The notes beneath the pieces were generated by a model. That model was given only the letters and a program-made list of their open reading frames with translations, ran no database searches and was not told the origin of the DNA. Of a stretch of DNA of 64,000 nucleotides, positions 48,542 to 52,070 are shown in pieces (within the stretch, counting starts at the first letter, position 1; every line of letters starts with the position of its first letter). A program made the translations under genes and the position numbers. The DNA is from Achatina immaculata (Eukaryota; Mollusca; Gastropoda; Stylommatophora; Achatinidae): the NCBI GenBank assembly GCA_009760885.1, contig CM019701.1, forward strand, positions 38,929,515-38,993,514, written 5' to 3'.

Positions 48542-51500
48542 AATGAGTGCAATGGAACAATAAAATCACGGTGAACTTATGCATGAATACTCACGAACAT
48601 TTGTTGGAACTAGTACAAAACAATGGACACATCCTTGCTGGGGGGATATGTTTCCCGAGACCACAACGCCCTGGTTGTTTGGGTCTGTACAGTGGACGCT
48701 GGTGACTACAAGATCTTGAGCTTGGTTTTCTGGCACTGCCACGACTTGCGTGGTTGTGATGTTTGGCTGAACTGCCTGGAAAAAGAATTTTGTTATTATT
48801 ATCTAATCCTTGCTATCTAAGAAACAATAGATGGAAACTTTTGTTTTGGTTGAATCAATAGGCCTAAATGACACCTCATAGTAATAAAAATGGGCTTTGA
48901 ATAATATCATACTTTTTTCTTTATCCAATGACATTATTATAAGCACTTAATCTAGGATTCTTAGTGGTGTATACGGATGTTCAATGTATTTTCTCCCATT
49001 TTGCTGCAACACTTTGTGCGATGTAAAGTCGTAGACCTAGGACTACTAGAGCAGTGATTCCAAAACTGTAGTCATCGGACCACAAGTGGTCCTCGGAACA
49101 ATATTAGGTGGTCCCCGATGAGTTACGGATTTGTTACTAATTGTTATCTATTGACTGTAAAAAAATTAAATGGTCATGGCATTAAGATTAAGGTAATCAT
49201 ATAAGATGGTAATCCGCAATTTTTTTTTGTGTTTGGAAAAATGGCCCTTGGGTGTGAAAAGGTTGGCAACCTCTGTACTAGAGGATAACGGGAAGAGGTG
49301 GCGCTTCTGCCGTTGCTCCGAGACTTTCAGAAAGGCTACGCCACTTCAGTTTCGGCCATTTCTACCTTCACATCGGTTTCATCGAGACATTGAAGTAATG
49401 AAGACAGAACACAGACGCGAAAAAGCAAGAGAAAGAGAGAGAGAGAGAGAGAGGAGGGGAAAGAGAGAGGGGAGAGAGTGATAGAGAATTATTCATCTAT
49501 CAGAGGACACCTTATTAAAAGATAGCTTCACAGATACAATTTCAAAGAATATTACTTCTGTCACTTCATGGATTTTGTCTGATTAATTTCCATGATCCCA
49601 CTGCCAAATTTCTTCTCAAACTTTGGCTATGTACCAACAGAAATAAATTCCACAGAAAACGCAGTTAATCAATACAACAAACCAATCATGGAATTATAAA
49701 CTAAGAAGAAAGATAAACAAACATACAGAATACATCACAATGTTTTCAATTGTCAAACAAAATAATAACATCACGATGTCTACAGCACATGAAACAATGA
49801 CGATACTGACCATCTCCAGTCTTTCTTCTTCAGTCTCCCTGTAACTGCGAGCTGTTGTTCTTTGCAGTCGATGAGGCGAAGATGTTGCAGCACAGCATCG
49901 TTCTGGATGGGGAGCGGGTCATGGCAGATAATTTTTTCAGTACCAGAGCAAAAAAACCAAGGAACGTCCAGTACTTCTTTTGCAGATCCCGCCTCCATTG
50001 GGGCCTTTGACGATTGCTGCCCTGTTAGCCAGGCTAGATCTGTTACTAGAGGTACCAATGGAGATGTGGGCATGGTCTTTGTCAGTTATAGTTCATCAAC
50101 CCTGACTCTAGCATGTTATGGGTTGCTGATTGCTAAGTCGAAGAGCATCTTCACCTCCCCCCCCCCCTTATCATTCATTCATTTGCATGTCCCTTGCGGA
50201 ACGTTGCCTCCCTAACAGCTCTCATGTAGGGCTCTCGGTTGTGAGCAAGATGTCCTGCTGCTGATGCATCCATTTGCAGATCCTCAATGATGTATTGCAG
50301 CCATCTTCGCCTTGGCCTTCCTCTCTTTCTTTTTCCCATTATGTACCCTTCCAAGATGGCTTTCTCTAGATTATCATGACGTTTAATGTGTCCAAAATAT
50401 TTATTTTTCTCTCTTTAATTCTCTTTACTAGCCAGCCTTCTTCAGTATTAAGTTCTTGTAGTATGGATATATTTGTTCTTTTTTGTGCCCATGATATTTG
50501 AAGAACTCTTCTGTACCATTTACATTCAAAGGCATTTATGTGTTTCCCAGCTGTTTTGTTAAGTGTCCAGGTCTCACAGGCATATGTTGTGATGGGAAAG
50601 ATGTAAGCCTTTAAAAATATTATTTTTGTAGTTCTGTCTGCTCCTCTCCACAGGCTCTTTAGTTGTTTTACTTTCTGAAGAGTGATAGATGTCCTCCTTT
50701 TAATTTCCCTCATTGTATCTCCATTATTAGTTAGTAGTGATCCAAGATATTCAAAACTCTCCACTTCGTCCAATTTTTCCTCATTGACACATATTTCTGC
50801 TGCCTTGTTTGTTTTGTCAGTTATCATCAATTTAGTTTTCTTCGCATTAAGATAGAGATTTTGCTGTTCGCTGTTCTTATTTCCCCCATTATACAAATCA
50901 GTTATATAATGTTTTAATTAGTGAAATGAAATAAACATGACTCTAACCGAAAAACAGCGCAGTTGTAAGGATCAGTGAAAAATGTCCCATTCCTCTGCGG
51001 ATACTCCCAGTACACAGACTCAGTCTAGCTAACGAGGTAGAGATCTCTGTAGTTGCTAGGATGATGGTATCTGCTGAGAACCATTACATCTTTTACTGCT
51101 TTGTGAGCTCCACCCTGGTTCTGCGGGCTGTTACCCGTAATCCGCGATGGTGGTGCCTCAACGGCCTCATCGCACCAGCCTCACAGTTCCAGGGACACGG
51201 AACAAGAACAAGAACAAATGATGAAACATGATGTATGAAGCAATGAACACAAGTTCCTAATCATTACTGGAATATAACAGTGAAAAAAAGAGTACTACTA
51301 GCTGTATCAGGGCAGTGCTACTTTAAATTTGGAAAACCGGAGAACAATAAACATACAAAACAACAGAGATGTGAAGTAACAGATTACATGTGTATCAAGA
51401 AGAGCCAAAGAATAAAATGAAGCTCAAATTCCAGAACGTTTTAAATTAAGAAGAGGGGGGGGGGGGAGGGAATAAAGAAAATATTTTTAACAAATATTTT

Positions 51501-51828
51501 AGCGAAAAGTTGGAAGTACTTGATAGTCACAACAAAAGATAAAACGAGAAGAACATCAAATAGGGTACTGAGAGATACATTTGTAGAAAAACAGATCACG
51601 TGACACAAGAAAGTAGACAAATTAGGTTATTAGAGACATCAAATGGCACACAAAATGTTAAAGAATTATCGTCTATGGTTCATGGCATATGGCGTGATGA
51701 ATGTTGCTGTAGATGATAAAACTGATGACTCAGCTGTACATAAAACCGGAGCTATCACTCACCGACTGCGAGGCCACCTCTCTGATAAATGCGAAGAGAA
51801 TCCACAGGATAAAGTCTTTTGATGTCAT
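14067..51828 (-). CDS. Non-classical transmembrane cadherin, five cadherin repeats, 15 exons found (gene span)
   Basis: A single-pass adhesion protein assembled from exons at 51828-51763, 48775-48595, 40803-40627, 39972-39832, 39254-39126, 37456-37286, 35095-34902, 33357-33285, 32066-31951, 29724-29548, 27755-27561, 21797-21641, 20539-20374, 17197-17150 and 14317-14067. Each has AG/GT borders, and phases match at all junctions but the last. Predicted order: signal peptide (1-20), EC1 (~30-138), EC2 (~142-240), EC3 (~241-340), EC4 (~341-443), EC5 (~444-540), 21 consecutive Thr (544-564), transmembrane helix (~578-600), then a tail of about 150 residues. Cadherin hallmarks: PEN, DPDGD, LDYE, NEPP, DPDSG and DANDNAPVI. 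No catenin-binding, EGF, laminin-G or kinase domain is seen, so it is not a classical, Fat, flamingo or Ret-type cadherin; exact orthology is unknown. At least one tail exon is missing: exon 14 ends in phase 2, but the last exon needs phase 1. Confidence 0.85.
14843..15090 (-). mobile_element. tRNA-derived SINE, copy 1
   Basis: The reverse complement starts with a tRNA-like head carrying an A-box-like and a B-box-like motif (GTTCAAGTCCC), then an A/T-run and a body with TACC...AGAAATCT and GACCACATCAGACTTTCATGTGC. The same body follows the tRNA head at 20.80-21.05 kb and, interrupted, at 41.34-42.26 kb. Confidence 0.75.
15290..15720 (+). mobile_element. Two adjoining LINE fragments (alpha tail, then gamma C-terminus)
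   Basis: 15293-15345 is an alpha tail ([16 protein letters not shown]). From about 15360 the plus strand reads, with stops, [22 protein letters not shown], the post-RT domain of the gamma family also seen at 47.5 kb. It ends near the [14 protein letters not shown] CGCCAACGCCAGTCGGCAGGGC block at 15708. Confidence 0.6.
15885..16110 (-). mobile_element. LINE family alpha, internal fragment
   Basis: Matches 50.47-50.67 kb of the larger alpha copy: GTGTCCAGGTCTCACAGGCA, TATGTTGCGATGGGAAA and the following ORF2 segment ([14 protein letters not shown] on the minus strand). Truncated at both ends. Confidence 0.65.
16325..16790 (-). mobile_element. LINE family delta, ORF2 C-terminus with a 148-codon open frame
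   Basis: The open frame 16773-16327 carries the post-reverse-transcriptase domain of a [31 protein letters not shown] and [18 protein letters not shown], followed by a [10 protein letters not shown] basic block and a WARTEK region. This domain typically follows the RT thumb in endonuclease-RT LINEs. The catalytic RT core is absent (5' truncation). Related tails lie at 19.32, 24.00 and 31.06 kb. Confidence 0.8.
17150..17197 (-). CDS. Cadherin gene, exon 14: juxtamembrane cytoplasmic segment
   Basis: A 48-bp exon with a strong pyrimidine tract plus TTCCAG acceptor and a perfect GTAAGT donor. It encodes a basic stretch ending [10 protein letters not shown]. It fits phase 2 from exon 13; the other two frames contain stops, which confirms the phase. 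It leaves in phase 2. Confidence 0.8.
17215..17480. repeat. 36-bp minisatellite, about 7 copies
   Basis: The unit is ACCCAGTATTAGATGCATGT plus AAAATTCATTTMTAAA. It begins 20 bp upstream of the exon 14 acceptor (in cadherin orientation), so the array abuts the branch-point region. Confidence 0.9.
18152..18182. repeat. Poly-C followed by (CA)n
   Basis: Homopolymer C joined to a CA-dinucleotide run. Confidence 0.9.
18243..18555. repeat. 39-bp minisatellite, about 8 copies
   Basis: The unit is CCAGACTTGCTGCACCAGGT plus CTTCCTATTAGCTATTGAA. It is a multiple of three without stops on either strand, so both strands show artefactual 13-residue peptide repeats. It abuts a LINE RT fragment at 18.56 kb. 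Confidence 0.9.
18560..19250 (-). mobile_element. LINE reverse transcriptase fragment (family theta)
   Basis: Two RT blocks in correct order on the minus strand. The first, from about 19.19 kb, reads [22 protein letters not shown] once a frameshift is allowed. The second is the open frame at 18799 and below, with [16 protein letters not shown] and ITPGLSQG, i.e. the RT region before the PGLPQGS motif. The element is truncated before the YADD motif, and the 39-bp minisatellite follows. Confidence 0.65.
19320..19515 (+). mobile_element. LINE family delta, 3'-end fragment
   Basis: Reads [21 protein letters not shown], matching the C-terminus of the 16.33 kb copy. It ends in CTTAAGGTTCAGAG and a GA-dinucleotide run, the same end as the inverted copy at 31.05 kb, where the run is TC. 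Confidence 0.75.
19530..19625 (-). mobile_element. CR1-like LINE 3' terminus
   Basis: The reverse complement carries GGGCAGAATGTCAGACGGGC and CCCAATTCTTAACCC, the same 3' end as at 2.04 kb and 24.22 kb. Confidence 0.6.
20338..20367. repeat. (ATG)n microsatellite next to the exon 13 donor
   Basis: Nine or more ATG triplets beginning about 6 nt into the intron on the minus strand. Confidence 0.9.
20374..20539 (-). CDS. Cadherin gene, exon 13: second half of the transmembrane helix plus Gly/Cys-rich segment
   Basis: Acceptor CCCTTACAG and donor CC|GTAAGC. It enters in phase 1 and leaves in phase 2, exactly as exons 12 and 14 demand. It completes the membrane helix with LTAWLCL, then reads through a Gly-rich stretch ([12 protein letters not shown]) and four clustered cysteines before a basic CRRR. 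The cysteines close to the membrane could be palmitoylated (inference). The intron after it begins with an (ATC)n run. Confidence 0.75.
20800..21060 (+). mobile_element. tRNA-derived SINE, copy 2 (best preserved)
   Basis: The head has TAGCGTAGTGATTAGATCAC (A-box region) and GGGTTCGAATCCCC (perfect B box with a complementary T-stem), i.e. a pol III promoter of tRNA origin. The body contains GGTTCACTAAGCCTCGGAAA, GGTACCATAGAAATCTGGGA and CCTAACACCTTATTCCCCAA, then a T-rich end. It lies in intron 12 of the cadherin gene, opposite in sense to the gene. Confidence 0.85.
21205..21515. repeat. 34-36-bp minisatellite, about 8 copies
   Basis: The unit is GTAGTGTTGTGCTGGTGTTA followed by CTCTGTTTCTTATT. 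Later copies gain two bases (CTATG/CTCTG). Confidence 0.85.
21641..21797 (-). CDS. Cadherin gene, exon 12: Thr-only stalk and first half of the transmembrane helix
   Basis: Acceptor CTGCCACAG and donor G|GTGAGT. It enters in phase 0 and leaves in phase 1. It encodes PCP, then 21 consecutive threonines from mixed ACA/ACC/ACT/ACG codons, then PPPEAV, a short acidic spacer, and [15 protein letters not shown]. The Thr run should be heavily O-glycosylated and act as a rigid stalk. The membrane helix is interrupted by an intron. Confidence 0.85.
21840..22900. other. Intron 11 of the cadherin gene, unique part
   Basis: No repeat or further exon was recognised. A 72-codon minus-strand frame at 22356-22574 lacks splice support. 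Confidence 0.4.
22902..22983. repeat. 41-bp tandem duplication
   Basis: Two perfect adjacent copies of a 41-bp unit containing GATAATGAATTCTCATGTTG. The identity of the copies indicates a recent duplication. Confidence 0.9.
23537..23572. repeat. (CTT)n microsatellite
   Basis: Eleven CTT triplets at the 3' side of a LINE fragment. Confidence 0.9.
23585..23875 (-). mobile_element. LINE C-terminal fragment of the I/jockey type
   Basis: The 94-codon open frame contains [13 protein letters not shown] and [12 protein letters not shown], the zinc-knuckle-like C-terminal motif that follows RNase H or RT in I and jockey LINEs, where the pattern is HxxxxC around VEHILxxC. Truncated at both ends. Confidence 0.7.
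24000..24165 (+). mobile_element. LINE family delta, 3'-end fragment
   Basis: With one stop it reads [36 protein letters not shown] and TENS, parallel to the 16.33 kb copy. Confidence 0.65.
24190..24768 (-). mobile_element. CR1-like LINE, 3' portion (continuation of 27.04-27.35 kb)
   Basis: From 24768 downward the minus strand gives [17 protein letters not shown], the exact continuation of the open frame that is broken at 27037, and homologous to SYNFKLCQYLFQADYMP at 2.6 kb. It ends with GGGCAGAATGTAAGATGGGC and a CCCAATTCTTCACCC motif followed by an (ATTC)n tail. An (AT)n array at 24318-24362 lies inside the 3' untranslated region. Confidence 0.75.
24318..24362. repeat. (AT)n microsatellite
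   Basis: About 22 uninterrupted TA units within the CR1-like 3' region. Confidence 0.95.
24769..24778. repeat. Target-site duplication, left copy
   Basis: ATGAAGTATT, identical to 27028-27037, bracketing the LINE beta insertion. Confidence 0.75.
24779..25722 (-). mobile_element. LINE beta, sense-oriented 3' segment of a twin-primed insertion
   Basis: On the minus strand from 25722: [19 protein letters not shown] (RT motif B), a [14 protein letters not shown] stretch carrying the catalytic YADD box (one frameshift just before it), then the 226-codon open frame with [42 protein letters not shown] and [16 protein letters not shown]. It ends in ANASRHGT, with the tail (TGATGA)n starting almost at once. 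A very short 3' untranslated region with triplet tails is characteristic of RTE-like and I-like LINEs; I do not fix the clade. Confidence 0.85.
25717..27027 (+). mobile_element. LINE beta, inverted 5' segment of the same insertion
   Basis: On the plus strand: [10 protein letters not shown] and SDHDPLCG (the SDH motif closing the AP-endonuclease domain), then a basic linker, a 258-codon frame with [10 protein letters not shown] (RT motif 1), [19 protein letters not shown] (motif 2), [15 protein letters not shown] (motif 3), one amber stop, [11 protein letters not shown] (motif A with the catalytic Asp), and IGKYQPIE. It stops at the point where the minus-strand segment begins (YQPIK), so the two segments together make one element cut and inverted. 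There is one frameshift at about 26.06 kb. Confidence 0.85.
27028..27037. repeat. Target-site duplication, right copy
   Basis: ATGAAGTATT, identical to 24769-24778. Confidence 0.75.
27038..27352 (-). mobile_element. CR1-like LINE, C-terminal ORF2 fragment (older host of LINE beta)
   Basis: The open frame 27352-27020 has [46 protein letters not shown] and [16 protein letters not shown], the standard end of CR1/jockey ORF2 (AxxLWNSLP). The frame is cut by LINE beta within NTS and resumes at 24768. Confidence 0.8.
27405..27436. repeat. (GA)n microsatellite
   Basis: About 14 GA units. Confidence 0.9.
27456..27558. repeat. (TACA)n microsatellite next to the exon 11 donor
   Basis: ACAC then (ATAC)n tetranucleotides running straight into the 5' splice site of cadherin exon 11. 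In transcript sense the intron begins GTAAGTGTATGTATGTG and continues as (GTAT)n. Confidence 0.9.
27561..27755 (-). CDS. Cadherin gene, exon 11: C-terminal two thirds of EC5
   Basis: Acceptor GTTATACAG and donor ACG|GTAAGT, phase 0 to 0. It encodes [20 protein letters not shown] (strand-forming core and the G-x-V-x-V segment), then [20 protein letters not shown], whose ATDHG matches the A-x-D-x-G calcium motif, and ends TVTVSVT. The usual DxNDN linker is absent, as expected for the membrane-proximal repeat. Confidence 0.88.
27884..28555. repeat. 30-bp minisatellite, about 22 copies
   Basis: The unit is GAAAACTATGAGGGAATCAG plus TGGCACAAGA. It has no stops on either strand, giving artefactual decapeptide repeats both ways (about 130 and 215 codons). 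It lies in intron 10 of the cadherin gene. Confidence 0.95.
28825..29045 (-). repeat. Interspersed repeat A, copy 3
   Basis: CGGTGTTCTTTGCAGCCGATG, GGGAGCGGGTTATG, GACTCTACTACCATGACGAC and GATCCCTGGCCCGTTAG match the other copies. Confidence 0.75.
29270..29390 (-). mobile_element. Truncated tRNA-derived SINE
   Basis: The reverse complement shows GTCCCTGGTTCGATTTC (B-box-like), then a T-run and CTGACTGACCAGCACCGG. The A-box half is lost at the junction with the CAA-rich array. Confidence 0.5.
29380..29510. repeat. (CAA/CAG)n-rich microsatellite downstream of the exon 10 donor
   Basis: AACAACAACAGCAAC-type triplets, starting about 40 nt into intron 10 in transcript sense. Confidence 0.9.
29548..29724 (-). 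CDS. Cadherin gene, exon 10: end of EC4 and start of EC5
   Basis: Acceptor TGTACTCAG and donor CCAG|GTGCGA (a weaker donor), phase 0 to 0. It encodes [20 protein letters not shown] and then the only full canonical linker, DANDNAPVI, followed by LFFTVTE and GSFQATDRD. It includes an N-glycosylation sequon (NKT). Confidence 0.92.
30170..30555. repeat. 31-bp minisatellite, about 12 copies
   Basis: The unit is CTTATCGTTTTGATACTCCT plus CCTCCTCACAA. Strong strand asymmetry (CT-rich on plus). Confidence 0.9.
30838..30856. repeat. Poly-G run
   Basis: About 16 consecutive G. Confidence 0.95.
31025..31062. repeat. (TC)n microsatellite at a LINE end
   Basis: Follows directly on the delta LINE tail in its own sense. 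The same tail is (GA)n at 19.5 kb. Confidence 0.85.
31050..31445 (-). mobile_element. LINE family delta, C-terminal fragment
   Basis: The reverse complement parallels 16.33-16.70 kb: TTCAGAG end, GTGGAACCC, GGGCACATGTTC and ATAAGAAATAACATCTTGTT blocks, but it is more decayed and has lost about 30 bp around the GRPKET region. Confidence 0.75.
31951..32066 (-). CDS. Cadherin gene, exon 9: middle of EC4
   Basis: Acceptor CTTAAACAG and donor CAG|GTGAAT. It enters in phase 1 and leaves in phase 0. It encodes [20 protein letters not shown] and TVTLTVQ; DPDSGVI and the YD are the conserved cadherin strand D/E positions (usually tGxIxxxxxxDyE). Confidence 0.9.
32350..32448 (-). mobile_element. LINE family alpha, terminal 3' fragment
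   Basis: CATTTGCATGCCCCTTGTAG, CTCTCCTGTAGGCCTCTCGG and ATAAGCAAGATGGCCCTGCT match the alpha end. Confidence 0.7.
32815..32930 (+). mobile_element. LINE family alpha, terminal 3' fragment
   Basis: Reads [20 protein letters not shown] then [12 protein letters not shown], the C-terminus of the alpha ORF, followed by (TGAA)n. Confidence 0.75.
33285..33357 (-). CDS. Cadherin gene, exon 8: N-terminal part of EC4
   Basis: A 73-bp exon with acceptor AATTCCAG and donor G|GTATGT. It enters in phase 0 and leaves in phase 1. It encodes [15 protein letters not shown], in which DPDFGD is a good A-x-DPDxGxN-type calcium motif. Confidence 0.9.
33975..34445 (+). mobile_element. Decayed LINE ORF2 C-terminus
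   Basis: With frameshifts it reads SVLLYG, INKCLRRILG-like, [17 protein letters not shown], then [30 protein letters not shown] and [13 protein letters not shown]. This is the usual end of a non-LTR element related to the delta family. Confidence 0.65.
34832..34856. repeat. (ATG)n microsatellite downstream of the exon 7 donor
   Basis: Eight triplets about 45 nt into intron 7 in transcript sense. Confidence 0.9.
34902..35095 (-). CDS. Cadherin gene, exon 7: end of EC3 and first strand of EC4
   Basis: Acceptor ATCAAAAG (a mediocre tract, chosen because it alone keeps phase 1) and donor AAC|GTATGT. It encodes [20 protein letters not shown], in which LDYE is diagnostic, then [24 protein letters not shown] and IYEIYEGN. 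The linker DVNEPP is a variant of DxNDNxP. Confidence 0.9.
35150..35455. repeat. About 62-bp imperfect tandem repeat, 5 copies
   Basis: The unit contains GGGCCTGTGCTGGTTATTGC, CTATGGAAGTTAAGTA and TATGGTGGATTAATGTAGGT. Copies are noticeably diverged, so this is an older array. Confidence 0.8.
35793..36060 (-). mobile_element. LINE family gamma, 3' end
   Basis: The reverse complement reads [40 protein letters not shown] and [18 protein letters not shown], then a short end with a TGATTGATTGATC tail. It pairs with the plus-strand copy at 47.18-47.86 kb. Confidence 0.8.
36115..36435 (+). other. Open frame of 104 codons, probably retroelement-derived
   Basis: An open frame with a poly-Lys/Gln start and an [20 protein letters not shown] segment. 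It lacks splice support and any recognised domain. Its end ([13 protein letters not shown]) has the feel of a LINE endonuclease region, but I cannot assign it. Confidence 0.2.
36955..37235 (+). mobile_element. LINE family alpha, 3' end
   Basis: [29 protein letters not shown] and a [10 protein letters not shown] segment, then [15 protein letters not shown] and [13 protein letters not shown], followed by a TGACTGACTGA tail. Two stops. Confidence 0.75.
37286..37456 (-). CDS. Cadherin gene, exon 6: N-terminal half of EC3
   Basis: Acceptor GATCCAG and donor G|GTGAGT, phase 1 to 1. It encodes [20 protein letters not shown], in which W-PEN is the conserved start of a cadherin repeat, then [20 protein letters not shown]. 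The expected DxD calcium motif after LSV is replaced by DTTGSS, i.e. partly lost. Confidence 0.9.
37855..37985 (+). mobile_element. LINE family alpha, terminal fragment with (TGAC)n tail
   Basis: GGATGCATCAGTAGCAGGGC, GAGAGGCCTACAGGAGAGCT and AAGGGACAAGGAAGTGACTG, then TGACTGACTGACTGACC. The tail length shows that the TGAC repeat is part of this LINE family's end. Confidence 0.75.
38342..38421 (-). repeat. tRNA-like element (SINE head or tRNA pseudogene)
   Basis: 80 nt whose ends can pair as a perfect 7-bp stem (CCGTCCC / GGGACGG). It carries an A-box-like GTAGCAGAATGGTTAAGATG and a B box GGTTCAATTCC, and a 5-bp anticodon-like stem (GCACT/AGTGC). The anticodon loop is nine rather than seven bases, and the T-stem is not paired, so it is not a working tRNA. 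An A/T-rich tail follows 3'. Confidence 0.55.
38870..38935. repeat. Short tandem duplication (about 28 bp, 2-3 copies)
   Basis: GCAGTCTTCACATTCACTGG repeated with TGTATTCT/TGCATTCT spacers. Confidence 0.75.
39126..39254 (-). CDS. Cadherin gene, exon 5: C-terminal half of EC2
   Basis: Acceptor CTTATCAG and donor G|GTAAGC, phase 1 to 1. It encodes [20 protein letters not shown] (the cadherin G-x-I-x-x strand), then [18 protein letters not shown], matching the F-x-V-x-x-x-D-G core. It leads into TLNG rather than a DxNDN linker. Confidence 0.9.
39438..39471. repeat. (ATG)n microsatellite
   Basis: About eleven triplets in intron 4. Confidence 0.9.
39832..39972 (-). CDS. Cadherin gene, exon 4: N-terminal half of EC2
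   Basis: Acceptor GCATCTCCAG and perfect donor A|GTAAGT, phase 1 to 1. It encodes [20 protein letters not shown] and then [20 protein letters not shown], with a canonical DPDGD calcium site and a NNFKIG turn. Confidence 0.93.
40366..40616. repeat. (TATC)n-(CATC)n-(TATC)n compound microsatellite next to the exon 3 donor
   Basis: About 250 bp of tetranucleotide repeats in three blocks. It begins about 10 nt inside intron 3 in transcript sense. The Leu/Ser/Ile/His frames here are artefacts. Confidence 0.97.
40627..40803 (-). CDS. Cadherin gene, exon 3: C-terminal part of EC1
   Basis: Acceptor ATTAAACAG and donor G|GTACAG, phase 1 to 1. It encodes a strand-rich segment with [20 protein letters not shown] (Y-x-V-x-L-x-x-x-D core) and [13 protein letters not shown]. 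The inter-repeat linker is IPNSAP, so the acidic residues of DxNDNAP are lost while the Asn and AP remain. Confidence 0.9.
40946..40985. repeat. (GA)n microsatellite
   Basis: About 19 GA units in intron 2. Confidence 0.95.
41340..42265 (-). mobile_element. tRNA-derived SINE, copy 3, split by a LINE
   Basis: 41345-41497 is the SINE body (GCATATTGGGGACACGGTGT, GATGTGGTCAGTATCACGCC) and 42180-42262 the tRNA-like head (GGTACCC...GGTGCCACTGGATTAGTAAG). The two parts join across the LINE beta insertion to match the uninterrupted copies at 14.84 and 20.80 kb. Confidence 0.8.
41498..42178 (-). mobile_element. LINE beta, 5'-truncated copy inserted in a SINE
   Basis: Same family as 24.78-25.72 kb at high identity. 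From 42178 the minus strand reads [41 protein letters not shown]-like and RRML, then after a frameshift [20 protein letters not shown] to ANASRHGT and a (TGATGA)n tail. It lacks the RT catalytic core. Confidence 0.85.
42270..43165. other. Intron 2 unique sequence
   Basis: No exon, repeat or RNA gene was recognised. Confidence 0.4.
43165..43400 (+). mobile_element. Second type of tRNA-derived SINE
   Basis: A tRNA-like head with GCGTGGTCTCAGGGTTAGAA (A-box region) and GTAGGTTGAAATCCTACC (B box with a paired T-stem), then a body with CCTCCAGCAATAAATTTCCC and GGGGGTCTAACGTCAGACTG, a palindromic pair of GTCTGAC motifs. It has no relative elsewhere in the window. Confidence 0.6.
43415..43735. repeat. 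19-bp minisatellite, about 17 copies
   Basis: The unit is GTGAGCTAGATATAGACAC. Decayed relatives of the same unit (AGATATAGACATG, GTAAACAAGATATAG) continue at 44.85-45.07 kb. Confidence 0.95.
43750..44840. other. Intron 2 unique sequence between two related minisatellite tracts
   Basis: About 1.1 kb without a recognised feature, bracketed by arrays of the same 19-bp unit. It may be an insertion into one originally continuous array. Confidence 0.35.
44850..45070. repeat. Decayed 19-bp minisatellite tract
   Basis: Repeats of AGCTAGATATAGCCRTGTAA and AACAAGATATAGAYATG, diverged from the 43.4-kb array. Confidence 0.7.
45459..46753 (+). mobile_element. Mariner transposon (1.3 kb) with both inverted repeats, inactive
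   Basis: TA dinucleotides flank the element at 45457-45458 and 46754-46755. The inverted repeats start CGAAGGTTGATTGATAAATT at the left and, complemented, CTAGGGGTGATTGATAAGTT at the right, and stay similar for about 35 bp (…GGCCTAWGGTACAA). The body carries a degenerate Tc1/mariner transposase. The element sits in intron 2 of the cadherin gene. Confidence 0.9.
45630..46690 (+). pseudogene. Mariner transposase pseudogene
   Basis: In order: [20 protein letters not shown] and [14 protein letters not shown] (helix-turn-helix), [108 protein letters not shown] and [11 protein letters not shown]. There are several stops and frameshifts. The first catalytic Asp (normally TMDETW) is Asn here (TMNKTW); the second (QDNAP) and third (PSDYY) are kept. 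Confidence 0.9.
46765..46945. repeat. About 27-bp AT-rich minisatellite, 6-7 copies
   Basis: The unit is AATCTCATCTAAAATCTTAA plus AACTTAA. It begins only about 10 bp after the mariner right end. Confidence 0.85.
47180..47860 (+). mobile_element. LINE family gamma, ORF2 C-terminus
   Basis: Reads [40 protein letters not shown], then after frameshifts a [16 protein letters not shown] segment, [20 protein letters not shown] and [16 protein letters not shown], a basic RGR block and [12 protein letters not shown]. The domain order equals LINE beta, but the sequence is clearly a separate family. Confidence 0.8.
47985..48400. repeat. 37-bp minisatellite, about 11 copies
   Basis: The unit is GATTTTAGAAGAAAAGATGT plus GATATCAAGATCTGCTA. 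Strong purine strand bias. Confidence 0.9.
48430..48540. repeat. (TC)n and (TA)n microsatellites downstream of the exon 2 donor
   Basis: Two long TA arrays separated by GCACTCAA, about 55 nt into intron 2 in transcript sense. Confidence 0.95.
48595..48775 (-). CDS. Cadherin gene, exon 2: N-terminal part of EC1
   Basis: Acceptor CTTTTTCCAG and donor C|GTGAGT. It enters in phase 0 and leaves in phase 1. It encodes [20 protein letters not shown], in which PEN starts the first repeat, then a [12 protein letters not shown] segment with a partial DPNN calcium motif and two further cysteines. The preceding residues AVQPNIT carry a sequon. Confidence 0.85.
49090..49800. other. Intron 1 of the cadherin gene, unique part
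   Basis: Contains a (GA)n run at 49434-49455 and a short LINE-like stretch at 49.57-49.76 kb that I could not place. The 91-codon frame over the GA run is not supported. Confidence 0.35.
49803..50155 (-). repeat. Interspersed repeat A, copy 4
   Basis: CTGCGAGCTGTTGTTCTTTGC, GGGAGCGGGTCATGGCAGA, CTGCCCTGTTAGCCAGGCTA and ATGGAGATGTGGGCATGGTC match the other copies. It abuts the alpha LINE. Confidence 0.75.
50172..50890 (-). mobile_element. LINE family alpha, longest copy (ORF2 C-terminus)
   Basis: The open frame 50896-50366 has [73 protein letters not shown] and [17 protein letters not shown]. Below 50366 the sequence continues to the alpha end with a frameshift. This is the post-RT domain of an endonuclease-RT LINE; the catalytic core is missing. 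Confidence 0.85.
50910..51720. other. Intron 1 unique sequence
   Basis: A G-run at 51458-51466 is the only simple repeat. No exon was recognised. Confidence 0.35.
51763..51828 (-). CDS. Cadherin gene, exon 1: start codon and signal peptide
   Basis: ATG at 51828-51826, 22 codons, then the donor TCG|GTGAGT in phase 0, which fits exon 2. The segment [20 protein letters not shown] is a plausible signal peptide, with cleavage near AS-Q. It is the only ATG-hydrophobic segment with a correctly phased donor upstream of exon 2, but a further upstream coding exon cannot be excluded. Confidence 0.7.
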
Positions 51829-52017
51829 TTCAGTCAAACGACTAAAGAGTCTTGGAGCTGTGGCCCAGTCAGAGATTCAGAATGTTCGTAGCACATTAAA
51901 ACCCTTTCTAATTTCTTTATATCATTCATGACGATTTTCCTTCAAAATGTCCTTGATGTTTCTATAACAAATTTATTTAGAGAAAGATCCATACATTCAT
52001 TTCGGTCAAATTATTAT

Positions 52018-52033
52018 TATATTATATTACTAA

Positions 52034-52068
<35 letters not shown>

Positions 52069-52070
52069 CA
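52018..52070. repeat. (TTA)n microsatellite
   Basis: About 14 triplets, within 200 bp upstream of the cadherin start codon. Confidence 0.9.
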
